Of a stretch of 47,676 nucleotides of DNA, positions 8,737 through 15,308 are shown in pieces. A program made the position numbers and the translations under genes. This stretch comes from Paramagnetospirillum magnetotacticum MS-1 (GTDB lineage Bacteria; Pseudomonadota; Alphaproteobacteria; Rhodospirillales; Magnetospirillaceae). The notes under the pieces are model-generated. The model worked only from the letters and a program-made list of their open reading frames with translations, was not told where the DNA came from and searched no databases. Where the stretch lies: NCBI RefSeq assembly GCF_000829825.1, contig NZ_JXSL01000031.1, positions 1 through 47,676 of the forward strand, in the 5' to 3' direction. Position 1 is the first letter of the stretch; every line of letters starts with the position of its first letter.

Positions 8737-9489
8737 TACGGCGCAGGGCTTTTGATCCGTCGCTGTGTCAGCTTGCTTCTCTGGCATCGTGGATTCAGAA
8801 ACGTCACCGGACTGCATAGCTTCCAAACGGCTGATCACGTTCTTCACCGAACCAAAGCTCCATGTGCCACCCTGTGCGGGCTTGATGCCTCGCTCATTAA
8901 GCGCTGCAGCCATCTTGCGTAGCGATTTGATACCAGCCTCTTTGAGCTCTGCGATCACCGGAGCAAGCTGCCGAGCTCTTTCATCTGCATCCTGCGAACG
9001 AACCACGCCGCTGCGCTCACGAGCCTCATCAAGGTTCGTATGATTGCCAAGCTTGTAGCCGTCGGCCTTCTTCTTTTTCAGAGCCACTTTTGTGAGCTCA
9101 CTGATCAATTCAACTTCACGTTGCGCTCGGGCCGCGTCAACGATCATAAGCTCCTTTTTGGAGCGCCCCACGTTCAAGGCGATCAGTTTGACGCCTTCAT
9201 CAGCCAAGAACGCCAACAAAGCGTCTGTGTTCCGGGTAAGGCGATCCAAGTTGGAAACGATAATTGGTATGCCAAGCCTGCGAGCCGTCGATATAGCTTC
9301 TTGTAGGACAGGACGGTCATTGATGCCGGTTTCACCTGTGCCGGTTTCGACTTCTCTTAAGACATCGAGGAGCTGAATCCGACTTGCTTTGGCATAGGCA
9401 CGTATCTGTGTCTCTTGGAGATCAAGGCCGATGCCATTGTCTCCCTGTCCTTTTGTAGAAACGCGTGTATAGGCAATAGCTTGGCGCAT
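8722..9489 (-). CDS. Serine recombinase (resolvase/invertase family)
   Basis: This 255-residue protein has the resolvase catalytic domain at about 1-140: YTRVSTKGQ carries the nucleophilic serine, and SNLDRLTRN carries the conserved arginine region. A helical segment (about 145-165, KVALKKKKADGYKLG) and a short recombinase-type DNA-binding region with an NERGIKPAQGGTW motif follow. It is much shorter than the large phage-type serine integrases. The tail ends in CAVWGSW, nearly identical to the end of the convergent small ORF. It lies between that ORF and tRNA-Glu, consistent with a mobile or formerly mobile segment. A good promoter lies 40-70 bp upstream. Confidence 0.88.
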   Translation of the reverse strand: MRQAIAYTRVSTKGQGDNGIGLDLQETQIRAYAKASRIQLLDVLREVETGTGETGINDRPVLQEAISTARRLGIPIIVSNLDRLTRNTDALLAFLADEGVKLIALNVGRSKKELMIVDAARAQREVELISELTKVALKKKKADGYKLGNHTNLDEARERSGVVRSQDADERARQLAPVIAELKEAGIKSLRKMAAALNERGIKPAQGGTWSFGSVKNVISRLEAMQSGDVSESTMPEKQADTATDQKPCAVWGSW

Positions 9490-9519
9490 AACTGCTTACT
9501 CTGGTAACTGGATACTGAT

Positions 9520-9557
9520 CGTATATTTAGTATACGACCCCTTTTACAGATTGTACA
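9520..9557 (-). promoter_or_regulatory. Promoter with overlapping palindrome upstream of the recombinase gene
   Basis: On the minus strand TGTACA (9557-9552) and TATACT (9534-9529) are separated by 17 bp, a good housekeeping-sigma spacing. The palindrome CGTATA-N5-TATACG at 9520-9536 covers the -10 element, as an operator would. Confidence 0.55.
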
Positions 9558-9787
9558 GTCAGATGCGGCCCCTCTCCAAGGATGAACGGTAGCACGGCGC
9601 GGATCAGCCGCCATCCGGGCCAGCGTGTGTCGGAACTTCTAGGACTTCGATTTAGAGAAGAGGGTGGGTGGCGGAGCCACAAATGGGCCTGTCCTTGCGG
9701 TCTGTGGCGCGGACATGGTACACAGAGCACGAAACGCCGCATCTCGGCGCATCAGCAACCCATTGAAATTTCAGCTATTTTGGAAGT

Positions 9788-9863
9788 TGGCGTCCCCACG
9801 GGGATTCGAACCCCGGTTACCGCCGTGAGAGGGCGGTGTCCTAGGCCTCTAGACGATGGGGAC
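9788..9863 (-). tRNA. tRNA-Glu (anticodon CUC)
   Basis: The minus strand folds into a standard cloverleaf. The acceptor stem is GTCCCCA with TGGGGAC, the anticodon stem is CCGCC/GGCGG around loop CTCTCAC (anticodon CTC, decoding GAG), and the T arm is CGGGG-TTCGAAT-CCCCG. The 3' CCA is encoded (9790-9788). Its 3' end faces the accessory region. Confidence 0.97.
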
Positions 9864-9876
9864 GCAAGAGGCGCGA

Positions 9877-9903
9877 GGCCCGCTTTATGTCGGAAAGCGG
9901 GCC
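9877..9903 (-). terminator. Hairpin at the end of the JAMM peptidase gene
   Basis: A perfect 10-bp stem (GGCCCGCTTT with AAAGCGGGCC) has the peptidase stop codon in its loop region. There is no T-run, so termination is only likely. It separates the peptidase gene from tRNA-Glu downstream. Confidence 0.45.
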
Positions 9904-10355
9904 CCCTGGCAAGCTCTTTTTTCCGCCAATTCCATGCGGATGGGAAACACCCGGCCGGTATCGCGCTCCAGGCGGTGGGCCAGCATCTGCACGGTCTGGG
10001 GATGCCCCTCGCCATGGGCGGCGGTACCGACGATGAGCCAGATCATATCCGGCTCCCAGGCCTGGGCCATATCGGTGGCGGAGGGTTTGGCACTGCCGTC
10101 GGGATGGGAGTGCCAATGGCCGATCACCCGCCGATCCGTACCGCGCACGGCGCGTTCGGCGGCGAAGCGGGCCGCCGGATCCAGTTCGAAGCGGTCATTG
10201 CCCTCGGATTTGAGAAGATTCTCGGCATTCATGACCTGGGTTACGGTCACCACCCGTCGGCCTTTACCGATCAAGAGACCACAGCCCTCGCCCGGCCAGG
10301 CCGCTTCGGCGGCGGCGGCGATGGACGCCATTTGCTGGGCCGTGAGGACCAGCAT
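9885..10355 (-). CDS. JAMM/MPN-domain metallopeptidase (M67 family)
   Basis: The 156-residue single-domain protein carries a full JAMM zinc motif: Glu23 in PGEGCGLL, then His82 and His84 in HWHSHPDGSAKPSATD with Ser92 and Asp95. Such bacterial proteins are predicted zinc isopeptidases related to Rpn11. Some act on sulfur-carrier or ubiquitin-like proteins in cysteine or cofactor synthesis. No ubiquitin-like, E1-like or cysteine-synthase gene is visible nearby, so the substrate is unknown. It starts 5 bp after the small membrane-protein gene at 10361 and is probably co-transcribed with it. Confidence 0.88.
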   Translation of the reverse strand: MLVLTAQQMASIAAAAEAAWPGEGCGLLIGKGRRVVTVTQVMNAENLLKSEGNDRFELDPAARFAAERAVRGTDRRVIGHWHSHPDGSAKPSATDMAQAWEPDMIWLIVGTAAHGEGHPQTVQMLAHRLERDTGRVFPIRMELAEKRACQGARFPT

Positions 10356-10360
10356 GGCGT

Positions 10361-10690
10361 TCAGCGGACGGCGGGTTCGGGCGTCAGGACGAAGCCGCCC
10401 GCCACCTTGCCCGAATTGGGGTCGAGGACCACAATGCGTTCGGGCCCACCGCCGGTCATGCGCAGCACCACCCGCTCGCCCGCCACCATCATCTGCTCGA
10501 CGCGCGACCCAGCGGGAATCGGCACCGCAAGCTGTCCGAATTCGGCGACGGGCGCCGCGGCTGCGCGCCCCAAAGCCGCCGAGGGCGTTCCCTTCCCCGG
10601 CGCTTTGCTGTAAAGCCCATAGCCAAGGACGCCCAAGCCAGCCAGCAGCAAGACACCCAGGAACAGCACCAATCCCTTGATCGCTCTCAT
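10361..10690 (-). CDS. Small single-pass membrane protein, possibly DUF6476-like
   Basis: The chosen start is ATG at 10690-10688 (MRAIKGLVLFLG), giving 109 residues; the longer open frame upstream overlaps rluD on the other strand and is not credible. One membrane helix spans about residues 6-27, followed by an Ala/Pro-rich linker and a C-terminal domain with VPIPAGSRVEQMMV and ERIVVLDPNSGKV, probably outside the cytoplasm. The layout resembles small alphaproteobacterial membrane proteins that I recall as DUF6476, but I am not certain. It is divergent from rluD and directly precedes the JAMM peptidase gene. Confidence 0.7.
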   Translation of the reverse strand: MRAIKGLVLFLGVLLLAGLGVLGYGLYSKAPGKGTPSAALGRAAAAPVAEFGQLAVPIPAGSRVEQMMVAGERVVLRMTGGGPERIVVLDPNSGKVAGGFVLTPEPAVR

Positions 10691-10717
10691 GATCCCCGCT
10701 TCAATCCCTGTTTGCCC

Positions 10718-11701
10718 ATGGACCCTTCCGTGACCCAGCGCCTGACCCCACCCGCCGTCGAGCCCGAGGAAGCCGCTACCCGCCTGGACCGCTGGCTGGC
10801 GGCTCGCCTGCCCGAACTGTCGCGCACCCGCATCAAGGCTTTGATCGAGGATGGGCGGGTCAGCCTGGATGCGACGACCATATCCGACGCCTCGCTGAGG
10901 GTCAAACCCGGCCAATGCTTCACGGTCGAGGTGCCACCCGACGCTCCGGCCGAACCGGAGGCTCAGGACATCGCGCTTTCGGTGGTCTATGAGGACGAGG
11001 ACCTGATCGTCATCGACAAACCGGCTGGCATGGTGGTCCACCCCGCCCCCGGCAATCCCGACGAGACCCTGGTCAACGCCCTGCTGGCCCATTGCGGCGA
11101 GTCCCTGGCCGGGATCGGCGGCGTAAAGCGCCCCGGCATCGTGCACCGCATCGACAAGGACACCAGCGGCCTGCTGGTCGCCGCCAAGACCGACGCCGCC
11201 CACCGGGGACTGGCCGCCCAATTCGCAGAACACAGCCTGGAACGGGCCTATTGGGCGCTGGTCTGGGGCACGCCATCGCCCCGCCAGGGCGAGATCGAGG
11301 GCAATATCGGACGCAATCCCAATGACCGCAAGAAGATGGCCGTGGTCAAAAGCGGGGGTAAACCGGCCTTGACCCGCTATCGCGTGCTGAAGAGCTTTGC
11401 CGGCGGCGCCGTCAGCCTGGTGGAATGCCGCCTGGCCACCGGGCGTACCCACCAGATCCGCGTCCACATGACGGCCCAAGGCCACCCCCTGATCGGCGAT
11501 CCGGTCTATGGGCGCATTCGCGGTAGCCGCAAAGTGGTCCTACCACCGGAGGTCAAGGAGTCCCTGACCACATTTCCGCGCCAGGCGCTTCATGCCTATC
11601 TACTTGGTTTTTCGCACCCTACTAAAGGATATGAAGTACGCTTCGAAAGCCCTATACCAGCAGATATCAATGCATTGATGCGGTTTTTAGAGGTTCTATA
11701 A
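10718..11701 (+). CDS. rluD: 23S rRNA pseudouridine synthase, RluD type
   Basis: The product has an N-terminal S4 RNA-binding domain (about 20-75; LDRWLAARLPELSRTRIKALI) and an RluA-type catalytic domain with GIVHRIDKDTSGLLV, whose Asp near residue 146 is the catalytic residue. Further conserved features are VVHPAPGN and the GRTHQIRVH motif. RluD modifies helix 69 of 23S rRNA; RluC/RluD assignment is by overall layout. ATG 10718 is preferred over the TTG six bases upstream. The gene runs directly towards rpoH, a common alphaproteobacterial neighbour, so read-through into rpoH is plausible. Confidence 0.9.
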   Translation: MDPSVTQRLTPPAVEPEEAATRLDRWLAARLPELSRTRIKALIEDGRVSLDATTISDASLRVKPGQCFTVEVPPDAPAEPEAQDIALSVVYEDEDLIVIDKPAGMVVHPAPGNPDETLVNALLAHCGESLAGIGGVKRPGIVHRIDKDTSGLLVAAKTDAAHRGLAAQFAEHSLERAYWALVWGTPSPRQGEIEGNIGRNPNDRKKMAVVKSGGKPALTRYRVLKSFAGGAVSLVECRLATGRTHQIRVHMTAQGHPLIGDPVYGRIRGSRKVVLPPEVKESLTTFPRQALHAYLLGFSHPTKGYEVRFESPIPADINALMRFLEVL

Positions 11702-11713
11702 AAAACACCTATA

Positions 11714-11738
11714 CTTGAGCCTGTCGCTATGACATTAT
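11714..11738 (+). promoter_or_regulatory. Candidate heat-shock (sigma-32) promoter of rpoH
   Basis: CTTGAG (11714-11719) and CATTAT (11733-11738), 13 bp apart, resemble the sigma-32 elements CTTGAA and CCATNT. This would make rpoH autoregulated, with transcription starting near 11745. The call rests on pattern alone. Confidence 0.4.
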
Positions 11739-11833
11739 CGTCTCATCAGCCGGTGACGAAGGATCGCCCATGACGGGTCCGATCCGATAACGAGGGAAAA
11801 CCCTCCGCGCCGAAAGAGGAGATGAGACGATGA
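11735..11833 (+). promoter_or_regulatory. rpoH leader with pairing over the start codon and two internal hairpins
   Basis: Positions 11737-11747 are perfectly complementary to 11821-11831, which cover the bases after the ribosome site and the first two bases of the start codon. One U-G and one U-A pair extend this to 13 bp, including the whole AUG. Between the arms lie a hairpin at 11761-11785 (GGATCG/CGATCC with inner CCC/GGG) and one at 11792-11805 (GAGGG-AAAA-CCCTC). The whole would be a multibranched fold able to hide the start codon, as expected for a thermosensor. Confidence 0.55.
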
Positions 11834-12720
11834 CGGCAATCGCTTCCAGTCTGTCGCTCGCGCCCGAAGGCAATCTGACGCGCTACCTTCAAGACATCCG
11901 CAAGTTTCCCATGCTTCCGCCGGAGGAAGAGTACCTCCTGGCCAAGCGCTTCCGTGAACACGGCGACCTGCCCGCCGCCAATCGGCTGGTGACCAGCCAT
12001 CTGCGCCTTGTGGCCAAGATCGCCATGGGCTATCGCGGTTACGGTTTGCCGCTGGGCGAGCTGATCAGCGAGGGCAATGTCGGCATGATGCAGGCGGTGC
12101 GCCGCTTTGATCCCGAACGGGGCTTCCGGTTGGCCACCTACGCCATGTGGTGGATCCGCGCCGCCATCCAGGAATACATCCTGCATTCCTGGTCGCTGGT
12201 GAAGATGGGCACCACCGCCGCCCAGAAGAAGCTGTTCTTCAACCTGCGCAAGCTCAAGGGGCAGATGCAGGCCATCGAGGAAGGCGACATGTCGGCCGAG
12301 AACGTGGCCAAGATCGCCACCAAGCTGGAAGTCACCGAGGACGAAGTGATCACCATGAACCGGCGGCTGTCCAGCCCCGACCACTCCCTGAACGCGCCCG
12401 TGCGCACCGAGGGCGAGGGCGAATGGCAGGACTGGTTGGTCGATGATCACGAAGACCAGGAAACCGAACTGGGAGAGCGTGAGGAAATGGGCCAGCGCCG
12501 CGGCATGCTGACCAGCGCCCTGGCGGCGCTCAACGACCGCGAACGGGCCATCCTGATCCAGCGCCGCCTGACCGAGGACCCCGCCACCCTGGAGGACCTG
12601 TCCCAGCGCTACGGCATCTCGCGCGAGCGGGTGCGCCAGATCGAAGTCCGCGCCTTCGAGAAGCTGCAAAAATCGGTTAAGACGGCCTCCGCCCAGGCCG
12701 AGGCCCAGAATCGGGCGTAA
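11830..12720 (+). CDS. rpoH: RNA polymerase heat-shock sigma factor RpoH (sigma-32)
   Basis: The 296-residue sigma-70-family protein has region 2 (about 40-115, with RFDPERGFRLATYAMWWIRA), the RpoH box QKKLFFNLRKLKG at about 133-145 that is diagnostic of sigma-32, and region 4 with the helix-turn-helix LSQRYGISRERVRQIE near the C-terminus. It directs transcription of chaperone and protease genes. A strong ribosome site (AGAGGA) lies at 11815-11820. The leader can pair with the start codon, and a good terminator follows at 12742. Alphaproteobacteria often have two rpoH copies; which one this is cannot be told. Confidence 0.97.
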   Translation: MTAIASSLSLAPEGNLTRYLQDIRKFPMLPPEEEYLLAKRFREHGDLPAANRLVTSHLRLVAKIAMGYRGYGLPLGELISEGNVGMMQAVRRFDPERGFRLATYAMWWIRAAIQEYILHSWSLVKMGTTAAQKKLFFNLRKLKGQMQAIEEGDMSAENVAKIATKLEVTEDEVITMNRRLSSPDHSLNAPVRTEGEGEWQDWLVDDHEDQETELGEREEMGQRRGMLTSALAALNDRERAILIQRRLTEDPATLEDLSQRYGISRERVRQIEVRAFEKLQKSVKTASAQAEAQNRA

Positions 12721-12741
12721 CGGCCTTTAGACGCGAGAAAG

Positions 12742-12773
12742 AAAAGCCCCCGGCCATGATCGGGGGCTTTTTC
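12742..12773 (+). terminator. Rho-independent terminator of rpoH
   Basis: AAAAGCCCCCG and CGGGGGCTTTT form a perfect stem around a short loop, followed by T residues on the plus strand. Confidence 0.85.
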
Positions 12774-12791
12774 CTGTGCGGAAAGAACAAG

Positions 12792-12825
12792 GGGCCCGTG
12801 ATAAATCGCGGCGGGCCCAATTTTT
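12792..12825. terminator. Second hairpin between the rpoH and chemoreceptor 3' ends
   Basis: GGGCCCG at 12792-12798 pairs with CGGGCCC at 12812-12818, followed by AATTTTT on the plus strand and a T-rich stretch on the minus strand. It may terminate transcription from either side. Confidence 0.5.
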
Positions 12826-12835
12826 CGCCTAACCG

Positions 12836-14515
12836 CTAGCTGCGGATTTTCTTCAGGAAGCTTTCCACCTCGTCGTCCAGGGACTGGACCACCTGGGTGA
12901 GACTCTTGGAGCTCCAGATCACCCGTACCGTACCGGCACAAGCCATGGTCGAGGCCTTGGCCAGGGTCGTGACGTTATCCGAGACCGCCTCGGCTTCGTG
13001 CGCGACTTCCTGGATATTGCTGGCGATTTCCTGAGTCGCCGCCTCCTGTTCCTGCACGGCCCCTGCGATGGCCGAGGTCACCTGATCAATGGAACGGATG
13101 GTATCGGCAACGCCCTGGATGCTGGCGGTCATTTCACGGGTGGAGTTCTGGACCGCGCCCACCTGCTGAGCGATCTCGTCGGTGGCGCGCGCCGTCTGAT
13201 TGGCGAGATTCTTCACCTCGTTGGCGACCACGGCAAAGCCCTTGCCCGCCTCGCCCGCCCTGGCCGCCTCGATGGTCGCATTCAGCGCCAGCAGATTGGT
13301 TTGCGCCGCAATATCGTTGATCAGTTTGACGATCTCGCCGATGGCCTGCACGGATTGCGACAACCCCTCCATATGGACCGATGTGGCGCCCACATCTTCG
13401 ACCGCCTGACGAGCGATATGGCTGGATTGACTGACCTGCTGGGCGATTTCATTGACGGACGAGGCCAGTTGCCGGGTCGCCGCCGAAACCACGGAGGCGC
13501 GCTCATTGGTATTGCGGGCGGCATCGCCGACCGAAATGGAATGGCCGCCGCTATGCTCGGAATGCTTGGCCATGGCGTTCGCGGTGCGGCCGATGGCGGT
13601 GGTAGACACGCCCACCTCGGCCACCTTGGCCTTGATGGTGGCCTCGAAATGGTCGGCCACCGCCGCGAGCGCGGCGCTCTTGTCACGTTCGGCGCGGGCG
13701 CGTTCCTCGTCCTGGTCGAGGCGCAAGCGCTCGTTTTCCAGGCCATTTCGTTTAAAGACCTCCACTGCCCCGGCCATGCTTCCGATTTCGTCCTTGGCCC
13801 CGGAGAACGGAACCTCGACGGAGAAGTCGCCCGCGGCCAGCGTCTCCATGACGGCGGTGATGCGGCGAAGCGGAGAGACAATCTTCGCCTGGGCCACGAA
13901 TGCGGCACAGGCAAGGCCGAAAATCAGGCCAAGCACCAAAACGGCAAGCAGGCGGGCCTGCTGGGTGCCGAACTCCGAAACGACCATGTCGCGCAGACGG
14001 ACCACGTCACTTTCATTCTCGGCAGCCAGCGTCTTGATCTTGTCGTTCAGCGCCGCGCGGACCTTGCGGTTGGCGTCGTTGTCGCCGAAGGCCCTCGCCT
14101 CGGGCAGGGTCGCGTCGCGCGACAGCCGGACCAGTTCCGTGCGAAAGCGGATGAAGTCCTCGGCGGCCTTTTGCGCCTCTACGAAATTGCCCCGCTTATC
14201 GGCGGGATATTGTTCTCCCCATTCCTTGAGAACCGAGCGAAGCTTGTCGAGATTCTTGAGCAGCGGCACCGCGTATTTTTCGGATTCAGCCGGGCTCTGA
14301 GCCATGTAGATACCGCGCGAATCCATGACGACCGCCAGGATCAGACCATTGACCCGCTCCCCCAGAACGGCGCTGCGCGACACATCGCCCATTTCGTCGA
14401 CGACGGTCTTGTACGATCTGAGAGTGGACAGGCCCATGATGCCAACCACGGCCACGGCAACAACCAAAATAGCAACGGCGAGATATATCTTTCCCGCAAT
14501 ACGCAAATTAATCAT
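12836..14515 (-). CDS. Methyl-accepting chemotaxis protein, transmembrane
   Basis: The 559-residue chemoreceptor has membrane segments at about 10-30 and 188-209, with a helical periplasmic sensor region of the four-helix type between them. A HAMP domain (about 210-262) and the cytoplasmic signalling domain with [20 protein letters not shown] follow. It lacks a CZB tail and has no recognisable pentapeptide for adaptation enzymes at its end (...FLKKIRS). It is convergent with rpoH and appears to be a single-gene unit. Its periplasmic sequence differs clearly from the receptor at 5686, so the two probably sense different signals. Confidence 0.93.
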   Translation of the reverse strand: MINLRIAGKIYLAVAILVVAVAVVGIMGLSTLRSYKTVVDEMGDVSRSAVLGERVNGLILAVVMDSRGIYMAQSPAESEKYAVPLLKNLDKLRSVLKEWGEQYPADKRGNFVEAQKAAEDFIRFRTELVRLSRDATLPEARAFGDNDANRKVRAALNDKIKTLAAENESDVVRLRDMVVSEFGTQQARLLAVLVLGLIFGLACAAFVAQAKIVSPLRRITAVMETLAAGDFSVEVPFSGAKDEIGSMAGAVEVFKRNGLENERLRLDQDEERARAERDKSAALAAVADHFEATIKAKVAEVGVSTTAIGRTANAMAKHSEHSGGHSISVGDAARNTNERASVVSAATRQLASSVNEIAQQVSQSSHIARQAVEDVGATSVHMEGLSQSVQAIGEIVKLINDIAAQTNLLALNATIEAARAGEAGKGFAVVANEVKNLANQTARATDEIAQQVGAVQNSTREMTASIQGVADTIRSIDQVTSAIAGAVQEQEAATQEIASNIQEVAHEAEAVSDNVTTLAKASTMACAGTVRVIWSSKSLTQVVQSLDDEVESFLKKIRS

Positions 14516-14742
14516 TGCCCGACCCCATTACATGCAGGAGCCCAACGGTGGTTCCCTGAATTGACAGTACCTTACAATAACGTTGCAGCGCACCGTTGGC
14601 AAATGTGTACTAAGGGTTAGGTGATACGAGGCAAATCTCTGCCTCTACATTTCGGCGGCTCAAGACAATAGCCGCCAGGATGGCAAAACGCCCCAGAAAA
14701 GGCAGCGGCGGCATCCATTCTTTAGGCGGCTGACGCCTCGCC

Positions 14743-15240
14743 TCAGCCCTTCTTGGATACTTCGTCGCCCCATTCGTCCATCAGCTTCTTCTGAGCGGCC
14801 TTGAGACTGCTTACCCGACGCTGGCTGCTGGCGGAGAGATAGCTGGCCACCATGGGCGGCATGGCGGCATAGATGCCCCAGCCGATGGCCGAACAGCCAT
14901 AGGCGGTCATCAGCATGATGGGGTCGGTCAGCATGCGCAGTGCCTCGTCCAGGGTGTGGACCCCGAACCACAGCCCGAACAGATAGGGGAACACGCCCGC
15001 GAAATTCAGGCCGCCCACGCACAGGAAGGCGTATTTGTTGGGCCCCTTCTCGGTCGCCCAGGAGGCCAGGGTGGGAAGCATTCCGAAGCCCAACAGAGCC
15101 ACGGTGGGCAAGGAAAAGGGAACAAGCGCGGCGAGGACCATGAGGACCACGCCCTTGTTGATCCCGCCTCCGCCACCGCCGCCCTTTTTGGCCGCGGCGG
15201 CCGCGCGGGCCTGTTCCACTGCTGACATCTTCTTTGCCAT
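14743..15240 (-). CDS. Small three-helix membrane protein with Gly-rich N-terminal linker
   Basis: I do not recognise the family. With the start at ATG 15240 (MAKKMSAVEQ) the protein has 165 residues; Met5 is an alternative. An Ala/Lys stretch is followed by a run of seven glycines (residues 20-26), then three hydrophobic segments at about 31-58, 72-92 and 107-131. The charged C-terminal tail (about 139-165, with a SLKAAQKKLMDEWGDEVSKK region) is probably cytoplasmic. It begins 68 bp after the end of the kinase-like gene on the same strand, so the two may form an operon and a membrane complex. No function is assigned. Confidence 0.75.
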   Translation of the reverse strand: MAKKMSAVEQARAAAAAKKGGGGGGGINKGVVLMVLAALVPFSLPTVALLGFGMLPTLASWATEKGPNKYAFLCVGGLNFAGVFPYLFGLWFGVHTLDEALRMLTDPIMLMTAYGCSAIGWGIYAAMPPMVASYLSASSQRRVSSLKAAQKKLMDEWGDEVSKKG

Positions 15241-15308
15241 GGGCCGAAGCATGGCACCACCGCCCCGTAATGGCAATGCGGCAGGCATCGAAGATCAGAG
15301 TGATACGT

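Noticed and set aside
9582-10613. 343-residue frame running through tRNA-Glu and the JAMM gene
   Set aside because: It crosses a tRNA and opposes a clear gene; no family features.
12998-14620. 540-residue open frame opposite the chemoreceptor gene
   Set aside because: It mirrors the codons of a well-supported chemoreceptor, has no family motifs, and is typical of GC-rich antisense frames.
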